Assembly (NCBI RefSeq): GCF_001267155.1
Contig: NZ_CP012357.1
Span: 1,161,520-1,225,519 of the forward strand
Length of the DNA stretch: 64,000 nt
Reading direction: 5' to 3'
Source of the DNA: Spiroplasma litorale
Lineage (GTDB): Bacteria > Bacillota_I > Bacilli_A > Mycoplasmatales > Mycoplasmataceae
The notes under the pieces were generated by a model. That model searched no databases. It was given only the letters and a program-made list of their open reading frames with translations, and was not told the origin of the DNA. Within the stretch, counting starts at the first letter, position 1. Each line of letters begins with the position of its first letter. The translations under genes and the position numbers were made by a program. Positions 11,153-22,017 of the stretch are shown one piece after another.

Positions 11153-11602
11153 TTAGTCTGTGTAAAACTTTATTAAGTTTACGTTACTATATTCTGTTAA
11201 TTTATACAAACTTTGTCAAGAATCATTTAAACCTATAAAAATATCAAATTCACATTCGAATGAAGTTAATGGGTCAATTAAATCACCTTTAATTTTATAA
11301 GATGCTAAAAATATAGTAGTTGAAGGTTTAGTTTTTTTATCTGTTGTTATTTTATAACCACTATAATTTGCTGGTACCAGTTCATTTACCATTCATTGAT
11401 CTAGTTTATTAGGAATGTTCTTTGCTGAAACATTATTGAAATCTTTTGTGTTACTTGCAGATAAAGTTATTTTTTCCATTGTTTTTGTAAAAAAGACTCT
11501 TAAATCTTCTTCTACAGAGAACGGATTACTACAAGAGACTGAAAATAATGATAGTTGGGGCATCAAAGATATACTTGCACATATTGAAATTAACTTTTTC
11601 AT
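11153..11602 (-). CDS. Small lipoprotein of the ABC exporter operon
   Basis: 149 residues. N-terminal lipoprotein signal with lipobox FSVSC (Cys24). The mature part is small and soluble-looking, ending ...KFYTD; it contains a central SYKIKGDLIDPLTSFECEFDIFIG beta-rich stretch. No known family recognised. Last gene of the operon; its ATG overlaps the stop of the ABC ATPase gene (TAATG). Similar in layout to the two small lipoproteins at 14178 and 14554, which suggests these are extracytoplasmic partners of the permeases (inference). Confidence 0.8.
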
Positions 11603-12393
11603 TACTTATTTTTACTTTCTTTTATTATTGATGCAAGGTCTCTTTTTGCAGGCGCCTCTTGATTACCTTCGATTACTGATGACAAATTATTTGCCTTTGT
11701 TTTTTTTGTTACTCTCAAATATATTTCTTCTAATGAATCTTTTGATTTATCAAAAAAATTACTATAAACAGTTTGTCCCTCTTCAACAATTACAACCCTA
11801 TTAATTATTTCTTCTAATTCATCTATTAAGTGACTAGTAATTAAAATTCCAATTCCGGATTTTGCAAGCGATCTGATAATATTTAAAAATTCTAATCTAT
11901 TTTTTACGTCTAGGTTTGCAGTTGGTTCATCAAGAATTATGTATTCGGGTGAACTAATTAAGCAATTCATTAATAATGCTTTTTTTTGCATCCCTGCACT
12001 TAGCGATTTAAAAGTTTTTTTCTTATAATCAACTAAATCTAGTGATTCACATAAACTATCAAATAGTTTCAAAGCATCTTCTTTTTTAACTCCTGATAGC
12101 TCTGCTTCTAATAAGCAATAGTCTTTTAAATTGATATTTTTTGGATAAACACTTTGATCTGGGAAAAAACTTATTTTATTTATGTATCCAGTTTCATAAA
12201 TTGAATCTCCGTTATGTAAAACTTCTCCTTGGTTTTTTTTGTACTCATTGAAAATTGATTTTATTAATGTTGTTTTACCCGCACCATTATCACCAACTAA
12301 ACCAATAATTTCTCCTGGGGATATAACCAAATTAAAGTTTTTAATCCCTCTATCATTCTTGAATAATGTTGTAACTTCTTTTATATTTATCAT
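11602..12393 (-). CDS. ABC transporter ATP-binding protein (exporter type)
   Basis: 263-residue single nucleotide-binding domain. Walker A GDNGAGKTT near residue 37, signature LSAGMQKKA, Walker B YIILDEPTANLD, H-loop LITSHLIDEL. The atypical signature (LSAGM) and the sequence VVEEGQTVYS are typical of ABC-2 exporters of the CcmA/drug-export group. About 35 charged residues follow the core domain. It overlaps both neighbours by one base (TAATG), so it is coupled to the upstream permease. It is the only ATPase in the operon and must energise both permeases, or a heterodimer of them. Confidence 0.92.
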   Translation of the reverse strand: MINIKEVTTLFKNDRGIKNFNLVISPGEIIGLVGDNGAGKTTLIKSIFNEYKKNQGEVLHNGDSIYETGYINKISFFPDQSVYPKNINLKDYCLLEAELSGVKKEDALKLFDSLCESLDLVDYKKKTFKSLSAGMQKKALLMNCLISSPEYIILDEPTANLDVKNRLEFLNIIRSLAKSGIGILITSHLIDELEEIINRVVIVEEGQTVYSNFFDKSKDSLEEIYLRVTKKTKANNLSSVIEGNQEAPAKRDLASIIKESKNK

Positions 12394-14165
12394 TATTTAT
12401 CACCACTTTTCTTATAAATTCTTGATACATAGATTCAATAACACATTCCTATAAGACCTAAAGATATGATTATATAGGATGAATATACTGCACCTAAGTT
12501 AAAATAACTATCCTTTGAGCTATATTCGGGTGCTATGCTTGGATCTTCAAACTGTTGCAAACTATTAGTTTGATAAACTAAAGAGTAAGCTGGTCCTCTT
12601 AGAAATGAGTTTTTTTGCACAAATGCATCATAATAATCTCCTGAACCAAATGAATTTGCCATTACATAAAAGTTATTAAAAGGAGAAAGGTTATAAAACG
12701 ATTTATTTTTAGTGTAGTTTGAATCAATATTAATTATATATGCTGTTTGCGGAACTAGAGGGTCTTCAAGTGTATCTTTTAAAATTTCAACCATAGATAA
12801 GAAATTGTATGGAATTATTATATTTTTTTGCAAGAATGACCAATTAAATTCAAACTTCAACTTATCATATATATATTTTTCGGATTCAACATTAGATAAA
12901 TTCGGTGTACTGTATTTAATATCTGCAAAGTTATAATTATAAGCATTACTTATAATTTTATATATATTTTTTAGCTGATCATCTGTTGTTTTTATTAATT
13001 TACTGAATAATGTAGAATTAACAGTTCCTTTAATTCCGTTATCTCCAATTAAAACTTCTTTATCATTACTATTGAAATAAGAATTATTTCAATAGGATTT
13101 AACGTTATCTGTAGCACTTACAACAGAAGGAGACAGTGTTACAATATCTTTTAAAAACTCATCTTTTTCAAACAGATTTATTAGCTGTTGATTGAACTCA
13201 CTTGTGAAATTTATTTTGAAATTATAATTATTTTTAGAATTATTAATATATTCTTTAACAAATGTTTCTACTAATTTTTGATTTTTTTCTTGACTAAATA
13301 AATATAGTTGAGGTTTTAATCAGCTTTTTGATAGCATGTAGGTAATAAAATTTAAAGTAACGCTTCTTATAATTTGATAATCCCCTGATTCATTTTCACT
13401 TTCATTTGAGAATTTAATTGTTATATTTTCATCAACAAGATTTTTATATTTTGTCTCTAATTTTTTAGTTTCGTTTAAGTCGGTATACAATTTATTTAAA
13501 AAAGCATTTTTATTTTTTCTTTCTTTATAGTTTTCATATCTATAAAGCGATGAAATAATATTACTATCATAAAGATCGCTAGAACCAAGAGCCACAAATA
13601 AACCTGGCCCAATTATTGGGTACATAAAGAACAATACCGATATAACCCATGTCACTGGCAGTGTTTTTTTATAACTTTTTGTAGTTACTGCAATTAGTAA
13701 AGTAATTCAAGTAATTAGTAGGTCAAATGGTATCAATACAAAAACACCTAATGAATACTTCAATACAATAGTCTCTTTTTGATATATTTTAGTTGATAAT
13801 GAAATAAGAATATACAAAGTATATACAACTAAAATAAATGACGTAGTAATTAATTTGTTTGCAAATATTTTTGAGAAAAATATTACTGTAGGTTTTCTGC
13901 CTTTTCTAATCATTAATGATTCAATATTTGAAATATGATCTTGTATAAAAAAATCTGATAGATTTGTAATATTAAAAAATGAGATAAATATCATATCAAT
14001 TAATATTATAAAAATTGAACCAATAGTTATAATCATGAAACTATTCGAAGTTGTAAATATAATTATAGATATAAATAAGTTTAGTGCTATAACTATCGAT
14101 ATAGGTATGTAAAATAATTTTCTCTTTAACGTTCTCATTATTGAGAACTTAAACACAACTGACAT
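12393..14165 (-). CDS. ABC-2 type permease with large extracellular domain, paralogue 1
   Basis: 590 residues. Five hydrophobic segments in the first 195 residues (about 17-38, 43-63, 105-125, 138-160, 171-192), a soluble region of about 360 residues, then one final membrane span before the basic end IYKKSGDK. The segment FFIQDHISNIESLMIRKGRKP (about 72-92) is nearly the same in the second permease at 15034, as are SYWNNSYFNS-type motifs in the soluble part. The topology suggests a large outside domain anchored at both ends. Several in-frame TGA codons are Trp. Cargo unknown. Confidence 0.82.
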
Positions 14166-14177
14166 AAAATTATCTCC

Positions 14178-14552
14178 TTATCATCTTTCTTTTAATACTG
14201 TAATTTTGTTTTGGCCAAGCAATCTATCAGATGTTGGAGATGACTTTATAGTGATAATGGCACCTGTAACAATTGTATTATCACTTGTAAAAGCACCTTC
14301 ACTATATCCTATTGAATAGTCTGTATCAAGATCTGGAACTTCAATATTTAAATTTCTAAAAAATTGACTAATATCACTAAATATATTTTCTTCAACACTT
14401 GCTTTTGATGAATTATTATATATTTCGCTAAATTCAACCATTTCTAAATATACTTTTGTTTGTCTAAAATTAGTTGTCAAATCACAAGAAGTAACTACAA
14501 TTGGCGATGCAATTGTAGGTATCAAAGAAAAAAATTTTAAAATTCTTTTCAT
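14178..14552 (-). CDS. Small lipoprotein of the ABC exporter operon
   Basis: 124 residues starting MKRILKFFSLIPTIASPIVVTSC, a lipoprotein signal with Cys at about residue 23. The mature domain has no family I recognise; it ends in GAIITIKSSPTSD and KERW. The start was placed at the ATG 14552, which has a strong AAGGAGG 8 bases upstream; the in-frame ATG at 14570 lies before that site. The upstream lipoprotein gene stops one base before this ATG, so translation is probably coupled. Confidence 0.78.
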
Positions 14553-14553
14553 A

Positions 14554-15024
14554 TTAAATACCTCCTTCATTAGAACTGGATTTTAAGACAATCAAATTAT
14601 TAAAATAATAATCTATAAAGTTCTTTGCAGCAGTTCATTTGTTTTTGTAATTAAAAAATATATGTATTTTGAAATTCATAACGTAATTATCAGAAGATTC
14701 GTATTCTTTTGTATAGTTCTCAAAAATATTTAAAACTAAAAGTAAATTATCCTTTGGTTCTTGATTTGCATTTTGGGTAATTTCATAGTCATATAGCTTA
14801 ATAGATTTTATACTTTCATCAATTCATTTTAGTGCTAATGGGTCATCTTTTCCTGTATACATAGTTTCATTATTCAGAGATTTTCTATTTAAATATTTGT
14901 AAATAATTGCAGAACTTGTTTGCAACACTCCAAAGTTATAATCAGAACTTGAACAAGACATGGTTAATAAAGATGTATTTGCAATCAAACTAGTTGTAAA
15001 TAGTGAAATTATAATTTTTTTCAT
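14554..15024 (-). CDS. Small lipoprotein of the ABC exporter operon
   Basis: 156 residues, starting MKKIIISLFTTSLIANTS with lipobox LTMSC (Cys24). Mature part has charged helical sequence and a C-terminal FFNYKNKWTAAKNFIDYYF segment. One TGA (14824) is Trp. The stop codon lies inside the ribosome binding region of the next lipoprotein. No recognised family; its position between the two permease genes is the only clue to function. Confidence 0.78.
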
Positions 15025-15033
15025 ATTGGCTCC

Positions 15034-16785
15034 TTAATTATCTGAACTTTTTTTATAAATTAAACTATAATATGCAAGATATGATATAGAATAAATACCC
15101 AAAGATGTAAATATTCATATTAAGTAAGGTGTATAGGCATAAAAGTACGGTTCCATCATAGCGTATTCGTTTTGAGCTTTTGGATTTAAAGTTGTTTCTA
15201 GATCATTTGTTTTATATATATTATTTGCATAGTAAGGAACTTGGAATGCAAATGAGTTATAAATTGGAGTTTCATAATAAATATCATTGGTTCCAATGTT
15301 GTTTGCCATTATAAAAATATGCATAAATGGATTTAAATTATTATATAGTTGATCTCTATTTTCATATTTAAAAGCATCAGCAAGTTTATCTCCAGATGTA
15401 GTTAATGGGTCATTTAACAAACCAATTATAAAGTAATTTAAATTTGAAGAATTAAATGGAACAATAAAATTGTTTTTCATTCATTCTTTATTATTTTCAA
15501 ACTTAAATTTCCCTCTTGTTATTCCATAATTATAGTTATCATTATTATAGTTTGTTAAAAGATAATGATATTTATATTGATTTTTAATAATACTGTTGAT
15601 AGAAATAACATCATTTTTAGAATAATTTTCGGCCATTTTAGTAAAATCAACATTTTCTAAAATTTTCTTAATTCCATTATTTCCATTATAGACATTTCAG
15701 TCACTACTATTGAAATATGTATCACTTCAATATTCTTGCTTATTTTTTGCAGAATCAATTGGTTCTCCAGATATGCTAATTAAATCTTTTAAAAATTGGT
15801 CTGACTCTTGGACTTTCAATAATTTTTCTGCAAAATTCTCTCCGAATTCAACTGAAATACGAACTTCATAATTTATTTGCTCTATGTAACTTGAAATAAA
15901 ATCTTTAAGTTTATTTTCTTTATTTTGATAATATAACTCTACTTGCTCTCAACTTTTTGTACTTAGAACAACAAAATAATTTGTGATTTCTGATGACGTT
16001 TTTTCAGAGTCTGAAGTTATTTTTATAAGGTTTTGATTATTAAATATTTCCTTATAATTTTGTTCTCTTTTGCTATCCATAAAGTTATCGTACAACTTAT
16101 TTAAAATTTTGTTATCATTTTTTCTTTCTAAATATGATTGATATCTTCCGATATTTTGGGCTTTACTAACAAGAGAAATCGAAGTGTCTCCTTTATTTAT
16201 AATATAAAGAATCATTGGACCTCCCATGGGGTAGAGACATAATAGCGTTGTAATAATTCAAGGAAAAGGCAATGTGACTTTCATTTTTTTTGTAGTTACA
16301 CTTAGTATTAATGTTATTGCAGAAATCATTAAGTCAAAAGGTATTAAAACAAAAACACCCAATGAGTATTTATTTGTAATTGAAGTTTGTATTTCAGCAG
16401 AAGTAGTTATATTTGAAAATGATATATATAATAAAAATATTAAAAAACAATAACTTATTGAAGCGGTCTTATTGGCAAAAAATCTGGAAAAAAATAAATT
16501 TGTTGGTTTTTTACCTTTTCTAATCATTAACGATTCAACATTAGAAGTATGGTCTTGTATAAAAAAATCTGCAATATTTGTGACATCAAAAAATGCTAAA
16601 AATATAAAGTTCAATATTAAAACTATCATAGTCATAGTTGTAATTAATTCCATTTTATTACTTACAGTAAATATAATACAAAATGCTAATAGATTAATAA
16701 TTACAAAAATAAGTGACGTGATAGAATATAATTTATTTTTCAATATTCTTAACATATAAAACTTATATATAAATAATTTTTTCAT
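15034..16785 (-). CDS. ABC-2 type permease with large extracellular domain, paralogue 2
   Basis: 583 residues with the same plan as the permease at 12393: five spans within the first 195 residues, a soluble domain of about 350 residues, and a last span (YLIWIFTSLGIYSISYLAYY) before a basic end YKKSSDN. Shared motifs include FFIQDHTSNVESLMIRKGKK and a YFNS motif, so the two genes come from an old duplication and may form a heterodimer. It ends 10 bases before the lipoprotein at 15024. Several TGA codons read as Trp. Substrate unknown. Confidence 0.82.
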
Positions 16786-16827
16786 AATATTCCTTTCGAT
16801 AATTTATTTATTACTCGTATTAAATTA

Positions 16828-18510
16828 TTATTTATCAATTTCATATCAAACAACTACAAAAGATATGTATTTTAATGAGTTTTCATTTGCTATAATTTTT
16901 GCTTCATCATTACTTTCAAAACTAAAATTAAGTTCTTTTTCATCTAATGTTTTACCAGGATTAACTTTTTCAATATATGAAATTAGTTCCTTTAAAGTCG
17001 GAGAATTGGATTGAATTTTTATTTTTCCTAGATCATATTCATCTATATATTCTGCTAAGTCAATGCATTTATAGTATTTAAAAGTCACTTTAAATTCCCC
17101 ATAATAATATAAGTTATTATCAGAACATAATATTATAGCTTCATTATTTGATAATGAGTTTTCTTTGATGAAATAGTCTTCAATTTTTAGGTCATTTACA
17201 TTATTTAATGCTGTTATTTTATTCAACAAACTTTCAAGTAAAGGCTTTTCTCCAGTATCTTTTAAAATTCCTAAATACTTATTTTTTACAACATTATTGA
17301 TGTCTGTTTGTTTAAAGTACTCAAGTTGTAAAAATGTATTATTAGCAAAATTTTCAGATGTTTCTTTAGACTCTAATAAAATATTTAATTTTGCCCCATA
17401 ATCTTGATCAACTGTAATATTTACATCATTTTCAGTAATATTTAAATCTTTATTTAATTCATTTATTTTATTAATAATTTCTTTATTTGATGGAGTGTCA
17501 TCATTTCCTCTTAAATAACCTAAATCTTTAGTTTCAATAGCAAAATCTATGTCTCATTTGTGTAAATAATTAAGATTTTTAGTTCCTTTATAGTGTTGAC
17601 TTTCACTAGAAATTACCAAATATGCTTTTTTGTTTGATTCTATTTTTGAGTTATTTAAATCAATATCACTTTCTCTTAAATATAAACCACTATAAATTTC
17701 ATTTATTTTATTAATAATTGAACTATATGATGCATTTTTTACTTCGCTAATTATTTCTTTTAAATCACCATCAATATCTTCAATTGCTTTTTTGTTTGGA
17801 CCGTAAATAACAAAATTAATTACTCTATCCTTTGCCCCTGGATAAGATAATTCTAATACTGCACTTTTTTTAAAAGTCTCTTTATTTGATGTTTTAACTG
17901 TAATTTCAAAATCTCTTTCATTTGATTGTGATTGAGTTACTTTTATATCTTCAAAATAAGAGTTATTACCTTGCTCTTTTATAATAAGTTTTTCATCTTT
18001 TTTTACATTTAATATAACTACATTTATTTTGACTGTTTCATTAAATCCTGCTTCATTAATAACATTAGAAGGCACGATAATTATTGGCATACTATCTTTT
18101 TCAATAACTTCTAGACTAAATGTAGAGTTTACACTACCTATTTCAAGATTAACTGTGCAAACTCCTTTTTTATATCCTTTTATATTTACTATAAATGTTT
18201 TATTACGTTCTGACTGGTTAGAGTTTTTATCTAAATCTACACTTCAAACCTGTGCATATTCACCACTTTGAATATCAGCTCTTAAATTTAATTCAAAAGC
18301 ATTTTTTACTTTAACTTTAACATTAACTTCATTGTCTACAGCAACTGTTTGATTTTCAACTTTAGATATTTCTGGTTGTACTTTTTCAGGTTCGGTATCT
18401 CCCCAACCAGAAGAATCACCTTTTTGAATACCACTTCCACAAGATACTAAAAAAATAGAGGTTATACAAACCATCAATATAGATATGTAAAAAAATAATG
18501 ACTTTTTCAA
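16828..18510 (-). CDS. Large repeat-containing surface lipoprotein
   Basis: 560 residues and first gene of the exporter operon. Signal KKSLFFYISILMVCITSIFLVSC with lipobox. Residues about 45-260 look like two Ig-like beta modules (PEISKVENQTVAVDNEVNVK; MPIIIVPSNVINEAGFNETV). The rest contains about four diverged 75-residue units, each with a pattern like PSNKEIINKINELN followed by an acidic turn and a beta strand rich in Tyr/Phe. The start is a TTG at 18510 because GGAGGT precedes it at the right spacing; a GTG at 18525 overlaps that site. Likely an exposed surface protein; no function assigned. Confidence 0.75.
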
Positions 18511-18555
18511 ATTTATAACCTCCACTTATATTTTAATCAATATATAATTTAAGTC

Positions 18556-18585
18556 AAGAAAACAAGACTTGCGTCTTGTTTTCTT
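18556..18585 (-). terminator. Intrinsic terminator of the chitinase gene
   Basis: Perfect 13-bp stem AAGAAAACAAGAC with a 4-base loop and T-rich descending arm. It overlaps the last bases of the chitinase stop codon and isolates it from the exporter operon. Confidence 0.85.
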
Positions 18586-19951
18586 ATATTTCTTTATTAG
18601 GTCTTAAAACATTTTTATCTCATATTCCATTAAACGCTTTTGAAAAATCATATTCATTCAAATAATTTAGACCGTGTGAAGTTAAAGATTTTGGTATTAT
18701 ATTTCCATTTTTGTCTCTTCCTCTATCATCATTCATTGATCACACACTTAAGTAAGCTAAGCTATTTTCATGAACATAATTATAAAGGTCTTTTGCATCT
18801 TCTAATGTAAATACACCTTCAACTGTATCATTAACACCAATCATTGGAGTAGCCCCAATTAACTCAAATAATTTATTTTCTTCTATATTTAAAGAACCAT
18901 ATATTCTTTTTATAGAATCTTTTAAATTATTTTTTGTATTTTCAATTGCTTCTTTTGCCATATCAAAGTTAGTTTGACCTTTTTTAATTGCATCTAAATA
19001 TATTTGATCCCCATAATCCATTAACATAAGATTTATAATTGGTAAATTATCTTGTGAAATATTTTTTTCTTTATATGCTTTTACAAACTCATCCATAACA
19101 CTAATTCCAACGCTAGTTAGACCAGTAGGCAGAACTGGAAGAGTTACTGAAAAATCCCAATTAATATCTTTAATTTTCATATTAGCAATGGTGTTAGCTA
19201 GTAGTGAATTTGGTTCTTTTTCAGATTGCGCGGCACCTTCAATATCAAAATCAATATTTTTGGGCATTATCAAACTTTTACCACTTTTTTTTGAAGCTAA
19301 CTCTGTAATTTTTTTATTATAATTTATTAAAGCTTCTTCAAGTAAAATTGATGCTTTATCTTTATTGTTTTCTAATTTCAAAGCAAGATTTCATGGATTT
19401 TTAATGGTGTTTCCACCTGTTGAGGCACCTCCGTATGCTACTTTAATATTTTTGAAGCTATTTGTTTCGACTAATGGTTTTAAATCTTTTTCATAGAAAA
19501 CTGATTCTGCTCATCAATCATAGTTTGGTCCACTACTTTCTATCCCAGCAATTGATAAATCTAAAAAGTTATTGTGGCTATTAACTTGTTGAACAAAAGC
19601 AAGAGTAATGTGGTTTAAACCAGATGCTTTAACTACATCTTTAATTTCATTTCCCTCATATAAACCAGCATCTAAATATGGTGAAAAATATGAAGTATGG
19701 TTACAAGCAATTTTATTAGTTACGTTATCTTTTCTATTTGGGTTTGCATCTTGTCACTTTGTGTATGAGCTTTTATTTTTTGTTAGTTTGTTTGGTTTTT
19801 TTATTTGTTCATTTAAATTATTAAATTTTGGTTCAATGCAACTATCTTCTTTTGGGTCTTTTTGTGAATTTGGTTCCCCACAAGATACAATTACTGATGT
19901 AGGACTTATTACAAATCCTAATGATAAAATCATTTTTAATAGTTTTTTCAT
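18584..19951 (-). CDS. GH18 chitinase-like lipoprotein
   Basis: 455 residues. Lipoprotein signal MKKLLKMILSLGFVISPTSVIVSC. The mature protein follows GH18 chitinases closely: YFSPYLDAGLYEG, LNHITLAFVQQ, YGGAST, the catalytic motif NIDFDIEGA with Glu238 as acid/base, SVTLPVLPTGLT, LMDYG, PMIGVNDTVEGVFTLEDA and SVWSMNDDRG. It should hydrolyse chitin at the outer face of the membrane, relevant for a bacterium living in arthropods, for example at the peritrophic matrix (inference). The key Asp and Glu are retained, so activity is expected. Monocistronic, with a terminator on each side. Confidence 0.88.
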
Positions 19952-19984
19952 CTTTTTTTTCCTTATATAAGATATTTTAATTAA

Positions 19985-20035
19985 AAAAAAGAAAATTTAA
20001 ATATAAATTAATTTCATATTTAAATTTTCTTTTTT
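19985..20035 (-). terminator. Intrinsic terminator after ychF
   Basis: A perfect 20-bp inverted repeat (19985-20004 with 20016-20035) and 11-base loop. The right arm includes most of the ychF stop codon. The A-rich and T-rich ends could make it work in both directions, but only the leftward gene uses it. Confidence 0.85.
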
Positions 20036-21131
20036 ATTTATTAAATTTAAAATAGCAAACATCGCCATCTTGAACTATATACGATTTTCCTTCAAGTCTA
20101 ACTTTACCTTTACTTTTTAGTTCTTGTTCTGATCCTAATTCTAATATATCGTTTATTGAATATATATCAGCTTTTATAAAACCTTTTTCAAAATCAGTAT
20201 GTATTATACCAGCACATTGAGGTGCGGTAGAACCTTCTTTAAACTGTCAAGCTCTAGCTTCTTGAGGACCTGCAGTGAAATAAGTTTTTAATCCTAAGGT
20301 CTTATAAGAGGATTGAGTTAACTGGTCTAAACCAGATGTACTTATCCCATAATCATTTAAAAAATCAGTCTTTTCTTCTTCAGATAATTCACTTAAATCT
20401 TCTTCAACTTTTGCACAAACTTTTACAAATTCTGAATTGTTTTTATTTGCTAGTTCTCTAACTTTTTTTACATATTCATTATCTTCTGAAATATTTTCTT
20501 CTGAAACATTTGCAGCATATATAAACTTTTTAAATGTTAATAAACCAAGATTTTTAACAAATGTTTTTTCTTCATCATCTAAATCAAGTTTATTTATTAA
20601 AATACCATCTTCTAATGCTTTTGCTAATTTTTGTAAAACATTATATTCAAATATAATTGAAGCATCTTTTGAACTTTTAAATTTAGGTTCAATTTTTGAT
20701 AATCTTTTTTTTACAACACTTTCATCTGCAAGTATTAGTTCTAATTCAATTATTTCTATATCTCTAATTGGATCAACTGAACCTTCAACGTGAGTTATAT
20801 CCTTTGAATCAAAACACCTTACTACTTCGCATATTGCGTCAGTCTCTCTAATATTTGCAAGGAATGCATTACCCAATCCCTCACCTTTACTAGCACCCGC
20901 AATTAATCCAGCTATATCAACAAATTCAATAGTTGTAAAAATAGTTTTTTTGGAATTAAAAATTTCAGCTAATTTTTCAAGTCTTTTATCTTTAACTTCA
21001 ACAACACCTACATTTGGTTCAATTGTTGCAAATGGATAATTTGCAGCTTCTACTCTTGAATTAGTAATTGCATTAAATAATGTTGATTTACCAACGTTTG
21101 GCAATCCGACTATACCTACTTTTAAACTCAT
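20034..21131 (-). CDS. ychF: Obg-family ATPase/GTPase YchF
   Basis: 365 residues, the normal family length. G1 [15 protein letters not shown] at the N-terminus, G3 region [18 protein letters not shown], and [11 protein letters not shown]; the C-terminal TGS-type domain includes [13 protein letters not shown]. YchF binds ribosomes and prefers ATP over GTP. One Trp is encoded by TGA near 20247. It ends in its own terminator and is preceded by parB with 16 bases between, so it may be transcribed from the parA-parB promoter. Confidence 0.96.
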
Positions 21132-21147
21132 ATTTTTTTCCTTAATA

Positions 21148-22017
21148 CTATTCTTCTATAAAACCAAGCAAATCTAAAATTCTATTTAGATCGTCAACAC
21201 TTGTATATTTTATTGAGATTTTTGATGAATCGATGGTAACCTTTGTTCCCAACCTTCTCATGATTTTGTTTTCCATACTTTTTAAATTTGGGTTTACTTG
21301 CTTGCTTTCGATGTTTGAATTACTAGTTTTGTTTTTGTTTTTAACTAATTGTTCAACTTCTCTCACTGTTATATCTTCTTTAATAATTTTATTGAAAACA
21401 TATTCTAAGAAATTTTCATCCCCTAGTATTGTTAATAAAGGTTTTGCATGCCCCATTGTTAATTTTTTTTCTAATAATGCCTTTTGAACAAAGTCGGGTA
21501 AATTTAAAAGCCTCATTATGTTAGCCACATGTGATCTAGACTTACCTACTCTTTTTGATATTTCTTCTTGTTTTAGTTTTAAACTATTAGATAATTGTTT
21601 ATATGCGATTGCTTCTTCAATTTCTAATAAATCAACTCTTTGAATATTTTCAATAATTGCAAACTCTTCCATTTGCAATTTAGATAGGTTTACTCTTATT
21701 ACTGGAACTTCGCTTAGACCTGCTTGTTTTGCAGCTCTAAGTCTTCTTTCTCCAGCTACTATTTCATTTTCAAAGTTAATAATTATTGGTTGTATTATTC
21801 CATGCAATTGAATTGATTCTGCTAATTCAGTAATTTCTTCAGCTTCAAAAATTTTTCTTGGTTGATAAGGGTTTGCTTTTAAAATATTAATATCAACAAA
21901 TGTTTTTGCCTCTTCTACCAATTTTTTATCGTTTTCAATTTTGCCAACAACATCAGAAACTGATTCTCCAAAAATATCGTCTAGACCTTTAAAATTATAT
22001 CTTTTTTTAGTTGCCAT
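21148..22017 (-). CDS. parB: Chromosome partitioning protein ParB (Spo0J)
   Basis: 289 residues. N-terminal CTP-binding ParB domain with NPYQPRKIF and GERRLRAAKQAG, ENIQR, then the HTH domain (LKQEEISKRVGKSRSHVANIMRLL) that recognises parS, and a short C-terminal dimerisation region. It overlaps parA by 11 bases. Works with ParA to segregate newly replicated origins; its place some 40 kb from oriC, with rsmG and mnmG upstream, is a rearranged form of the classical mnmG-rsmG-parA-parB order. No convincing parS was found in the window. Confidence 0.94.
   Translation of the reverse strand: MATKKRYNFKGLDDIFGESVSDVVGKIENDKKLVEEAKTFVDINILKANPYQPRKIFEAEEITELAESIQLHGIIQPIIINFENEIVAGERRLRAAKQAGLSEVPVIRVNLSKLQMEEFAIIENIQRVDLLEIEEAIAYKQLSNSLKLKQEEISKRVGKSRSHVANIMRLLNLPDFVQKALLEKKLTMGHAKPLLTILGDENFLEYVFNKIIKEDITVREVEQLVKNKNKTSNSNIESKQVNPNLKSMENKIMRRLGTKVTIDSSKISIKYTSVDDLNRILDLLGFIEE

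Noticed and set aside
11415..11804. Plus-strand open frame opposite the lipoprotein/ATPase junction
   Set aside because: It is antisense to two genes with clear motifs and signal peptides, has no ribosome binding site, and its Leu/Phe-rich product is typical of an antisense frame in AT-rich DNA.
19608..19970. Plus-strand open frame opposite the chitinase start
   Set aside because: Antisense to the signal peptide and first domain of the GH18 protein; no RBS and no homology recognised.
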